DNA from: Telluria aromaticivorans
GTDB lineage: Bacteria; Pseudomonadota; Gammaproteobacteria; Burkholderiales; Burkholderiaceae_D
Assembly (NCBI RefSeq): GCF_013003915.1
Contig: NZ_JABAIV010000005.1
Location: 132,990 to 196,989, forward strand
Direction of reading: 5' to 3'
DNA: 64,000 bases
Shown: positions 38,466 to 46,469 of the stretch, piece after piece
Layout: each line of letters begins with the position of its first letter
How positions within the stretch are numbered: position 1 is the stretch's first letter
Notes under the pieces: generated by a model
What the model saw: only the letters and a program-made list of their open reading frames with translations
Database searches by the model: none
Told to the model about the DNA's origin: nothing
Translations under genes and position numbers: made by a program

Positions 38466-39428
38466 ATGACCCTCACCCGCAGAACCCTGCTGGGCGCGGC
38501 TGCAAGCTTGCTGCTCGCCGCCGCCATCCCCGCCCACGCCCAAAAACCGCTCACCATCGGCTTCTCCCAGGTCGGCGCCGAAAGCGAATGGCGCACCGCC
38601 AACACCGCCTCGATCAAGGACGCCGCCAGGAAGGCCGGCGTCAACCTGAAGTTCGCCGACGCCCAGCAGCGCCAGGAGAACCAGGTCAAGGCGATCCGCT
38701 CCTTCATCGCCCAGCGCGTGGACGTGATCGCGTTCTCACCGGTCGTCGAATCCGGATGGGACACGGTGCTGCGCGAAGCGAAAGCCGCCAGGATCCCGGT
38801 GATCCTGACCGATCGCGCGGTCAAGGTCAGCGACCCGTCGCTGTACGTCAGCTTCATCGGGTCCGATTTCGTGGAAGAGGGCCGCCGCGCCGCGCGCTGG
38901 CTGGTCGAGCACCAGAAGAAGAACCCGGCCCGCAGCTACAACATCGTCGAGCTGCAGGGCACCGTCGGTTCGGCGCCTGCGCTGGACCGCAAGGCTGGCT
39001 TCGCGGAAGTCATCAACGGCAATCCGAAGCTAAAGATCCTGCGCTCGCAGACCGGGGACTTCACCCGCGCCAAGGGCAAGGAGGTGATGGAAGCCTTCCT
39101 GAAATCCGAGGGCAAGAACATCAACGTGCTGTATGCGCACAACGACGACATGGCCATCGGCGCGATCCAGGCCATCGAGGAAGCGGGCCTGAAGCCGGGC
39201 AAGGACATCCTGGTGGTGTCGATCGACGGCGTAAAGGGTGCGTTCGAGGCCATGTTGCAGGGTAAGCTCAACGTCACCGTCGAGTGCAACCCGCTGCTCG
39301 GGCCGCAACTGATCCAGACCGCGCAGCTGGTCAAGGCGGGCAAGCCGGTACCAAAGCGCATTACCGTGAACGAGGGTGTATTCCCAGCTGAAGTCGCGGC
39401 CAAGGAATTCCCGAACCGTCAGTACTGA
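38466..39428 (+). CDS. Periplasmic sugar-binding protein, YtfQ-like
   Basis: A 320-residue protein. Signal peptide MTLTRRTLLGAAASLLLAAA, then a type I periplasmic binding fold: TIGFSQVGAESEWRTANT, AFSPVVESGWDTVL, VLYAHNDDMAIGAIQAIEEA. It closely follows the galactofuranose binder YtfQ. Related transporters take up pentofuranoses such as arabinofuranose, the expected ligand here. First gene of operon C, with GGAGAC/AAGG upstream. Confidence 0.9.
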   Translation: MTLTRRTLLGAAASLLLAAAIPAHAQKPLTIGFSQVGAESEWRTANTASIKDAARKAGVNLKFADAQQRQENQVKAIRSFIAQRVDVIAFSPVVESGWDTVLREAKAARIPVILTDRAVKVSDPSLYVSFIGSDFVEEGRRAARWLVEHQKKNPARSYNIVELQGTVGSAPALDRKAGFAEVINGNPKLKILRSQTGDFTRAKGKEVMEAFLKSEGKNINVLYAHNDDMAIGAIQAIEEAGLKPGKDILVVSIDGVKGAFEAMLQGKLNVTVECNPLLGPQLIQTAQLVKAGKPVPKRITVNEGVFPAEVAAKEFPNRQY

Positions 39429-39435
39429 GGCGGCC

Positions 39436-40959
39436 ATGCTCGCCTCCACCACGGCGGTGCCGGTCCTCGAAGTGACCGGCATCCACAAGCAATTCCCGGG
39501 CGTGAAAGCCTTGCTTGACGCGGGCTTGCGCCTGTATCCCGGCGAAGTCCACACGCTGATGGGCCAGAACGGCGCCGGCAAGTCGACCCTGATCAAGGTG
39601 CTCACCGGCGTCTATCATCCCGAACGCGGCAGCATTGTGCTGGGCGGGAAGACCATCGCGCCGACTTCCACGCAGGATGCGCAGGAGCTCGGCATCAGCA
39701 CGGTCTACCAGGAAGTAAACCTGTGCCCAAACCTGTCGGTCGCGGAAAACATCTTCATCGGACGCTATCCGCGCCGCTTCGGCATGATCGACTGGCGTGG
39801 CATGCGCAAGCAGGCGACCGACCTGCTGGCGCGCCTGAAGATCAATATCGACGTCAGCCAGCCGCTATCCACCTATCCGCTCGCGATCCAGCAGATGGTG
39901 GCGATCGCGCGCGCGCTGAACATTTCGGCGAAGGTCCTCATCCTGGACGAGCCGACTTCCAGCCTGGACGAAAACGAAGTCCAGCTGCTGTTCTCGGTGC
40001 TGCGTTCCCTGCGCGAGCAGGGCATGGCGATCCTGTTCGTCACCCACTTCCTCGACCAGACCTATGCGATCTCGGACCGCATCACCGTGATGCGCAATGG
40101 CGAACGCGAAGGCGAATACCTGTGCAGCGAGCTGTCGCGCCTTGCGCTGGTCAACAAGATGGTCGGTGCGCCCGCGGAAGCAGCGGAACAGGCGTCCAGT
40201 CCCTGCGCCGCGAACGACGCCAATGGCGAGACCTTCCTGCGTACGACAGCCCTGGCGCGCAAGGGTGTCCTGCAACCGGTCGACCTCGAGATCCGCAAGG
40301 GCGAGCTGCTCGGCCTGGCCGGCCTGCTCGGCTCGGGACGCACGGAAACCGCGCGCCTGCTATTCGGCGCCGACAAGGCCGATAGCGGCGCCATCGAGGT
40401 TGCCGGAAAGAGCCGCAGCTTCGCCACGCCGCGCGACGCGATTGCCGAGGGCATCGGCTTCTGCTCGGAAGACCGCAAACACGAGGGCGCGATCCTGTCG
40501 CTGTCCGTGCGCGAGAACCTGATCCTGGCGCTGCAGGCGCGCCAGGGACTGCTGCGCGCGATCCCGATGCGCCGCCAGCAGGAACTCGCTACCTGGTACG
40601 TGAAACAGTTGGGGATCAAGACGGCCAGCATCGAGACGCCGATTGGCTCGCTCTCCGGCGGCAACCAGCAGAAGGTCCTCCTTGCGCGCTGGCTGGCCAC
40701 CGAGCCGAAGCTGATGATCCTCGATGAACCGACGCGCGGCATCGACGTGCGCGCCAAGCAGGAGATCATGGATTACGTTACCACCCTGTGCCGCAAGGGC
40801 ATGTCGATCTTGTTCATTTCGTCCGAGCTGCCCGAGGTGCTGCGCGTGAGCGACCGCATCGTCGTCATGCGCGACCGCAAGGCCTGCGGCGAGCACAAAC
40901 GCGGTGAACTCGACGACAGCACCGTGCTGCACGTTATCGCCGGGGAGCATTGCGCATGA
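39436..40959 (+). CDS. Sugar ABC transporter ATPase, YtfR-like (two ABC domains)
   Basis: A 507-residue protein. The first ABC domain has Walker A GQNGAGKST and Walker B LILDEPTSSLDE. The second has a degenerate Walker A (GLLGSGRTE), the signature LSGGNQQKVLLARWL and LMILDEPTRGIDV, the usual pattern for ribose/galactose-type importers. The ATG at 39436 lies 7 bp after the binding protein; a longer in-frame start overlaps that gene and is rejected. Confidence 0.93.
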   Translation: MLASTTAVPVLEVTGIHKQFPGVKALLDAGLRLYPGEVHTLMGQNGAGKSTLIKVLTGVYHPERGSIVLGGKTIAPTSTQDAQELGISTVYQEVNLCPNLSVAENIFIGRYPRRFGMIDWRGMRKQATDLLARLKINIDVSQPLSTYPLAIQQMVAIARALNISAKVLILDEPTSSLDENEVQLLFSVLRSLREQGMAILFVTHFLDQTYAISDRITVMRNGEREGEYLCSELSRLALVNKMVGAPAEAAEQASSPCAANDANGETFLRTTALARKGVLQPVDLEIRKGELLGLAGLLGSGRTETARLLFGADKADSGAIEVAGKSRSFATPRDAIAEGIGFCSEDRKHEGAILSLSVRENLILALQARQGLLRAIPMRRQQELATWYVKQLGIKTASIETPIGSLSGGNQQKVLLARWLATEPKLMILDEPTRGIDVRAKQEIMDYVTTLCRKGMSILFISSELPEVLRVSDRIVVMRDRKACGEHKRGELDDSTVLHVIAGEHCA

Positions 40960-42020
40960 ACGTCGCGCTCAAGGACACGGTGCTCCAGCCCGTCAAACCG
41001 GAAACGCCCTCGTTCTTCCAGCACCCGCTGTTCCGGCCACTGGCGGCGCTGGCGGTGCTGCTGCTGATCGACTTCGCGCTGATCCCCGGCTTTTTCAACC
41101 TGGAGATCCGCGACGGCCACCTGTATGGTGGCCTGGTCGACATCGTCAACCGCGCGGCGCCCCTGATGCTGGCGGCGATCGGCATGACCCTGGTCATCGC
41201 CACGCGCGGGATCGACATCTCGGTCGGCGCCGTGGTCGCGCTGTCCGGTACGGTCGCATCGATGCTGGTCGGCGACACCATGGTGATCAATCACGGCGTG
41301 CCGGAATACGTGGCGCAGACGCCCATGGCGCTGGCGATGCTGGCGGCACTTGGCGCGGCGCTGCTGTGCGGATTATGGAATGGCGCGCTGGTCGCCGGTC
41401 TCGGCCTGCAGCCGATCGTTGCGACCCTGATCCTGATGGTGGCCGGCCGTGGGCTGGCGCAGCTGCTGACCGATGGCCAGATCGTCACGGTCTACTACCA
41501 GCCTTACTTCTTCCTCGGTAGCGGCTACCTGTTCGGGTTGCCGTTCGCGTTGTTCGTGGTGCTGGCGGTGTTAGCGGTGACTGCCTTCCTGATGCGCCAT
41601 ACGGCCCTGGGCCTGTTCATCCAGGCGGTCGGCATCAATCCAGTGGCGGCGCGCCTGGCCGGCATCCGCACGGCGGCGCTGGTGGTCTTCGTCTACGTGT
41701 TCTCGGCAGCCTGCGCCGGCATGGCGGGCCTGATGATCAGCTCCAACGTGAAGAGCGCGGACGCCAACAACGCCGGCCTGATGCTGGAGCTGGACGCCAT
41801 CCTGGCGGTGACGCTGGGCGGCACCGCGCTGTCGGGCGGCAAATTCAGCCTGGTCGGCAGCATCATCGGTGCGCTCATCATCCAGACGCTTACCACCACC
41901 ATTTATTCGCTGGGCGTCCCGCCCGAGGTCAACATGGTCGTCAAGTCGGTGGTGGTCTTCCTGGTCTGCATTTCGCAGTCCGACCAGTTCAAGAGCCTGT
42001 GGAAGAGGAGGGCGGCATGA
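40956..42020 (+). CDS. Sugar ABC transporter permease, YtfT-like
   Basis: A 354-residue inner-membrane protein with about 9-10 hydrophobic segments and the BPD_transp_2 signatures LVIATRGIDISVGAVVALSG and AVTLGGTALSGGKFSLVGS. It overlaps the ATPase gene in ATGA, with GGGGAG upstream. Confidence 0.92.
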   Translation: MNVALKDTVLQPVKPETPSFFQHPLFRPLAALAVLLLIDFALIPGFFNLEIRDGHLYGGLVDIVNRAAPLMLAAIGMTLVIATRGIDISVGAVVALSGTVASMLVGDTMVINHGVPEYVAQTPMALAMLAALGAALLCGLWNGALVAGLGLQPIVATLILMVAGRGLAQLLTDGQIVTVYYQPYFFLGSGYLFGLPFALFVVLAVLAVTAFLMRHTALGLFIQAVGINPVAARLAGIRTAALVVFVYVFSAACAGMAGLMISSNVKSADANNAGLMLELDAILAVTLGGTALSGGKFSLVGSIIGALIIQTLTTTIYSLGVPPEVNMVVKSVVVFLVCISQSDQFKSLWKRRAA

Positions 42021-42997
42021 ATGCGGCCATGACGACAATGCGGGGCGTATCAAGCGCGCCGTGGTTCACGTCGATGGTGACGGTGGTCCTGCTGCTGGCG
42101 ATGCTGGTCATCGGCGGCCAGGCCTATGACGGCTTCCTGTCGGTGCAGGTGATGCTCAATCTCCTGATCGACAATGCTTTCCTGCTGGTGATCGCGATCG
42201 GCATGGGTTTCGTGATCCTCTCCGGCGGCATCGACCTGTCGGTGGGCGCAGTACTGGCCTTGAGCACGATGATCGCAGCCTGGCTGCTGCAGGCGGCGGG
42301 GTGGCCGCCGGTGGTGGTGATCGTCGCCGTGCTGCTGGGAGGCAGTGCCTTTGGCGGCGCGATGGGTGCGATCATCCACTTCTTCCGGTTGCAGCCCTTC
42401 ATCGTGACCTTGGCCGGCATGTTCCTGGCGCGCGGGCTCTGTTATCTCATCAGCATCGAGTCGATCACCATCGAGGATCCGCTGTTCGTGGCGATGTCGC
42501 AGACGCAGTTGCCGTTCATGGGCGGCTTCCTGTCGCCGGGTGCGCTGATTGCGCTGGTGATGCTGGCCCTTGCCGTGTGGATGGCGCATTACTCGTCCTT
42601 CGGGCGCGCAGTGTATGCAGTCGGCGGCAACGAGCAGTCGGCCGCGATGATGGGATTGGCAGTGGGCCGCACCAAAGTCCTCGTGTATGCCTTCAGCGGC
42701 TTCTGCGCGGCGCTCGCTGGCGTGCTGTTCTCGTTCTATATGCTGTCGGGCTACGGCCTGCATGCGCAGGGCACCGAGCTCGATGCGATTGCGGCCGTCG
42801 TCATTGGCGGCACGCTGCTCACCGGCGGCTACGGCTATGTGCTGGGGGCGCTGTCGGGCGTGCTGGTGCTGGGCACCATCCAGACCCTGATTGCCTTCGA
42901 CGGCACGCTCAGCTCGTGGTGGACCAAGATCGTCATCGGGGCGCTGCTGTTCGTGTTCTGCGTGGTGCAGCGCCTGATGGGTCCGCGCCAGAAGTAA
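42017..42997 (+). CDS. Sugar ABC transporter permease, YjfF-like
   Basis: A 326-residue inner-membrane protein with VILSGGIDLSVGAVLALST and AAVVIGGTLLTGGYGYVLG. It forms the second half of the translocation pore with the preceding permease. It overlaps that gene in ATGA, with GGAGGG upstream. Confidence 0.92.
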   Translation: MNAAMTTMRGVSSAPWFTSMVTVVLLLAMLVIGGQAYDGFLSVQVMLNLLIDNAFLLVIAIGMGFVILSGGIDLSVGAVLALSTMIAAWLLQAAGWPPVVVIVAVLLGGSAFGGAMGAIIHFFRLQPFIVTLAGMFLARGLCYLISIESITIEDPLFVAMSQTQLPFMGGFLSPGALIALVMLALAVWMAHYSSFGRAVYAVGGNEQSAAMMGLAVGRTKVLVYAFSGFCAALAGVLFSFYMLSGYGLHAQGTELDAIAAVVIGGTLLTGGYGYVLGALSGVLVLGTIQTLIAFDGTLSSWWTKIVIGALLFVFCVVQRLMGPRQK

Positions 42998-43033
42998 ACC
43001 TAATAAATACATCAAGATATATAAGGAGACCTA

Positions 43034-43984
43034 ATGATCAAGCGCTGCGTATTCGCCCTCGGACTCGCTGCCTCGGCACTCGCCCAGGCCGCCAACCCCA
43101 TCGTCACCAACATCTTCACCGCCGACCCGGCCGCACTGGTCGACAACGGCCGCGTCTACCTCTACGTCGGCAAGGACGAAGCACCGGAAGGGGGCAAGGA
43201 CTACGTCATGAACGAGTGGCGTGTCTACTCGAGCTGCGACATGAAGAAGTGGCAAGATCACGGCTCTCCGCTGCGCTACAGCACCTTCACGTGGGCGGGC
43301 CGCGACGCCTGGGCCTCGGACATCGTCAAGCGCAACGGCAAGTACTACTTCTATTCGACGGTCGACCACAAGACCATCCCGGGCAAGGCGATTGGCGTGG
43401 CCGTCTCCGATAGCCCAACCGGCCCCTTCGTCGACGCGCGCGGCACGGCGCTGGTCACCAACGACATGACGAAAGAGACCAGCATCCTGTGGGACGACAT
43501 CGACCCGGCGGTCTTCGTCGACGACGATGGCCAGGCTTACCTCTACTGGGGTAACACGGTAATGAAGTACGCGAAGCTCAAGCCCAACATGACGGAGATC
43601 GACGGCCCGATCCACACCGTCGGCCTGGAAGCCTTTACCGAGGCGGCCTACCTGCACAAGCACAAGGGCACCTATTACCTCTCGTACTCGCGCCACTTTC
43701 CGGAAGAGACGGTGGTCATGACCGGCCCGTCGGCCACCGGCCCGTGGTCCTTCGGCGGCGTGATCATGGAGAAGAATTCCAACGTCAAGACCATCCACCA
43801 GGCGATCGTGGACTTCAACGGCAAGTCGTACATCTTCTACCACAACGGCAAGCTGCCCACGGGCGGCGAATTCCGCCGTTCCGCCGCGGTGGAAGAGCTG
43901 CGCTACGGCGCGGACGGGAAGATCCTGCCGGTGGCGCAGACCGCCGAGGGACCAGCCGCAAACCCGTCGCCGGGCTGCAAGTGA
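43034..43984 (+). CDS. Secreted GH43 glycosidase (probable alpha-L-arabinofuranosidase)
   Basis: A 316-residue protein. Signal peptide MIKRCVFALGLAASALAQAA, then TNIFTADPAALVDNGRVYLY with the catalytic base Asp, WASDIVKRNGKYYFYSTV, DDIDPAVFVDDDGQAYLYWG with the modulating Asp, and GLEAFTEAAYLHKHKGTYYL with the acid Glu. It follows the second permease by 36 bp with AAGGAG before the ATG, so it joins operon C. This group includes arabinofuranosidases and exo-galactanases; the exact substrate is open. Confidence 0.85.
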   Translation: MIKRCVFALGLAASALAQAANPIVTNIFTADPAALVDNGRVYLYVGKDEAPEGGKDYVMNEWRVYSSCDMKKWQDHGSPLRYSTFTWAGRDAWASDIVKRNGKYYFYSTVDHKTIPGKAIGVAVSDSPTGPFVDARGTALVTNDMTKETSILWDDIDPAVFVDDDGQAYLYWGNTVMKYAKLKPNMTEIDGPIHTVGLEAFTEAAYLHKHKGTYYLSYSRHFPEETVVMTGPSATGPWSFGGVIMEKNSNVKTIHQAIVDFNGKSYIFYHNGKLPTGGEFRRSAAVEELRYGADGKILPVAQTAEGPAANPSPGCK

Positions 43985-44013
43985 TAACAACCCAGCGGTA
44001 TTACTGTCGGGGC

Positions 44014-44030
44014 GATATCACAAATGATAT
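44014..44030. promoter_or_regulatory. Palindrome before the LysR gene, possible autoregulatory site
   Basis: GATATCA at 44014-44020, then four bases, then TGATAT at 44025-44030: an inverted repeat ending 9 bp before the LysR start. It contains the GATATC half seen in sites A and B but not the TTGATTGGA half. Confidence 0.5.
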
Positions 44031-44039
44031 TATTTTCTG

Positions 44040-44981
44040 ATGGATACATCGAACCCGAACTGGTTTCTCAAGGCGCGCCTCAAGACGCGCCAGCTCCTGC
44101 TCTTGATTGCGCTGGACGACTACCGCAACATCCACCGTGCGGCGGACGAACTGCACATGACGCAGCCGGCGGCCTCCAAGCAGATCAAGGACCTGGAGGA
44201 GATGCTGGACGTGCGCCTGTTCGACCGGCTGCCGCGCGGGATGGAGCCGACCATCTACGGCGAGACGATGATCCGCCATGCGCGCATGGCGCTCACCAGC
44301 CTGGCGCTGGCGCACGACGACATCCTGGCGCTGCGGGCAGGCCTCTCGGGACAGGTGGAAGTGGGCGTGATCATGTCGCCGGCGATGGCGCTGCTGCCAA
44401 GGGCGATCGCGCGCATCAAGGAACAGGCGCCGCTGCTGCGCATTGGCGTGCATCTCGAGCCCAGCAACGTCCTGCTCGACAAGCTCCAGCATGGCACGCT
44501 CGACTTCATGATCGGCCGCATCCTGGAGAGGGAAGATTCGACGGGGCTGGTGTACGAGGAGCTCACCGAGGAGCCGGCATGCGCCGTGGTGCGCCCCGGC
44601 CATCCGCTGCTGGACAAGAAATCGCTGGCGCTGGAAGACATCGCCGACCGCCCGTGGATTCTGCCGCCGCCGGGCAGCATCCTGCGCCACCGCTTCGACA
44701 TGATGTTCCGCCGCGCCGGCCTGCAGCCCCCAAGCAACGTGGTCGACACCACCGCGCTGCTGTTCATCACCGCCCTGCTGCAGCAGACCGATTCGCTGCA
44801 CGTGATGCCGCAGGAAGTGGCGCAGTATTACGCCTCGCTGAACGTGATGCGCATCCTTCCGATCGAGCTGCCCTGCAAGATGGACGCCTTCGGCATCATT
44901 CGCCAGCAGGACCATCTGCTGGCGCCGGGCGCCGATTTGCTGCTCAAGCAGGTGCGCCTGGCTGCGGCCGAGATCTATTAG
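44040..44981 (+). CDS. LysR-family regulator, GbpR-like, probable regulator of the arabinose locus
   Basis: A 313-residue protein. The winged helix spans about residues 12-72 (LLIALDDYRNIHRAADELH, MTQPAASKQIKDLEEML), followed by a periplasmic-binding-like effector domain (GQVEVGVIMSPAMALLP, GTLDFMIGRILE). It resembles the GbpR group that controls arabinose/galactose uptake in Azospirillum and Agrobacterium. It is the last gene of the locus and the only regulator in it. The effector is presumably L-arabinose or a pathway intermediate. Confidence 0.88.
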   Translation: MDTSNPNWFLKARLKTRQLLLLIALDDYRNIHRAADELHMTQPAASKQIKDLEEMLDVRLFDRLPRGMEPTIYGETMIRHARMALTSLALAHDDILALRAGLSGQVEVGVIMSPAMALLPRAIARIKEQAPLLRIGVHLEPSNVLLDKLQHGTLDFMIGRILEREDSTGLVYEELTEEPACAVVRPGHPLLDKKSLALEDIADRPWILPPPGSILRHRFDMMFRRAGLQPPSNVVDTTALLFITALLQQTDSLHVMPQEVAQYYASLNVMRILPIELPCKMDAFGIIRQQDHLLAPGADLLLKQVRLAAAEIY

Positions 44982-45009
44982 CGAAGCGGGTTTCCTGCCG
45001 GAGGCCCGC

Positions 45010-46305
45010 ATGAAGCACGACCTCTCCGCACTGAGCCACCCGCTGCGCGTGCCGCTGGCTGCGGAGCTGCACTCGCGTCCCTTCCTGCGCCTGGACGGGC
45101 CCGAAGCGATCACCCATTTGGCGGTGTGGCGCATTGAGTCCGGCCAGCACGCGCTCCTGGCCAACCTGTGCGCCCACTTCGGCGTGCCGGCGCCGGTGGC
45201 TGGCGCCAGCCACTTCTTCCATGACTTCGGCCACCTGCGCCTGAAATGGGAATGCCACACCGAATTCGCCTCGTACACCTTCACCACGCGCCTGCCGCAG
45301 GATGCGAGCCTGGCCGGCGCTTTTATACACGTCCCGCTCGCCCACATCCCGGCCGGCTGGCTGCACGGCCTGGCAGGGCGGCTGATGGCGGCGGCCCACG
45401 TGGTGCTGGTCGACGGCGCGCTCGACGCGGGTGGGCTGCCGGCCGTATTCGAGCGCAGCCTGCTGGCCGGTTCGCAGGTGATGCAGGGCGCCGAATTGTG
45501 GACCGACTTCGCGATCCAGGCCGATGGCTTCAGCCGCTTCGTGATCCGCGACACCGGCATGCGCCACCTGCAGGCGGGACGGCTGGTGCAGCGCGTGCTG
45601 GAGATCGAAACCTACCGCATGATGGCGCTGCTCGGCCTGCCGGCGGCGCGCGCGGTCGGCGCGGAGCTGGACCGGATCGAGGCCGAACTGGCCGGCGTGG
45701 CCGGCGCGATGGTCGCGCTGGATGCGGCGGGCGGCGAGGAGGGCGGCGAGCAGGGCCTGCTGGAAAAGATCACGCGCCTGGCGGCGCGGATGGACAAGCT
45801 GGCCCTCGACAACGGCTACCGCTTCACCGCCTCGCGTGCCTACTTCCGGCTGGTGCGCGCCCGCATCGAGGAGCTGCGCGAACAGCGCATCGAAGGCACG
45901 CCCACCGTCGAGGAGTTCATGGACCGCCGCCTGGCGCCGGCGATGAACACCTGCGAATCCACCGCGGCGCGCCAGGAAGCGCTGGGACGGCGCATTGCCG
46001 CCACCAACGACCTGCTGCGCACGCGGGTGGGCATCGTGCAGGAAAGGCAGAACCGGCAGATCCTGCAGTCGATGAACGCCCGCGCCGCGCAGCAGTTGCG
46101 GCTGCAGCTGGCGGTGGAGGGCCTGTCAGTGGCCGCGATTTCCTACTACCTGGTCGGCCTGCTCGGGTATGCCGGCAAGGGGGCAAAGGCGCTCGGCCTG
46201 CCGCTCAACCCGGACCTGGCGCTGGGCGTATTGGTGCCGCTGGTGGCCGGCGCCGTCTGGCTGGCCCAGCGCCGCATGCACCGGAAGCTGGCCCAGCCAC
46301 ACTGA
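45010..46305 (+). CDS. DUF3422 family membrane protein
   Basis: A 431-residue protein matching DUF3422: HPLRVPLAAELHSRPFL near the start, SHFFHDFGHLRLKWECHTEF, a coiled middle region, and two hydrophobic segments near the C-terminus (about 370-390 and 400-418). Function unknown. It is 28 bp after the LysR gene with GGAGG, but its content does not link it to arabinose use. Confidence 0.85.
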   Translation: MKHDLSALSHPLRVPLAAELHSRPFLRLDGPEAITHLAVWRIESGQHALLANLCAHFGVPAPVAGASHFFHDFGHLRLKWECHTEFASYTFTTRLPQDASLAGAFIHVPLAHIPAGWLHGLAGRLMAAAHVVLVDGALDAGGLPAVFERSLLAGSQVMQGAELWTDFAIQADGFSRFVIRDTGMRHLQAGRLVQRVLEIETYRMMALLGLPAARAVGAELDRIEAELAGVAGAMVALDAAGGEEGGEQGLLEKITRLAARMDKLALDNGYRFTASRAYFRLVRARIEELREQRIEGTPTVEEFMDRRLAPAMNTCESTAARQEALGRRIAATNDLLRTRVGIVQERQNRQILQSMNARAAQQLRLQLAVEGLSVAAISYYLVGLLGYAGKGAKALGLPLNPDLALGVLVPLVAGAVWLAQRRMHRKLAQPH

Positions 46306-46361
46306 GCTTCCAACGCAACCGCGCTGAAGTGTAACGGGCGCGGCTCATCCGGATAGCTCGC

Positions 46362-46367
46362 TATAAT
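46362..46367 (+). promoter_or_regulatory. Possible -10 element of the hybrid kinase gene
   Basis: TATAAT in a 164-bp spacer, about 100 bp before the kinase start. No convincing -35 is seen at 17 bp. Confidence 0.35.
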
Positions 46368-46469
46368 TCCCCCGCTTATAAAAAGTTTGCGGCAAGACAA
46401 CAAAATCATGGCGACGGGTTTCCCCTACCCGCGACCGGAAGCCGTACGGAGATCGAACCGGGAATCCTG

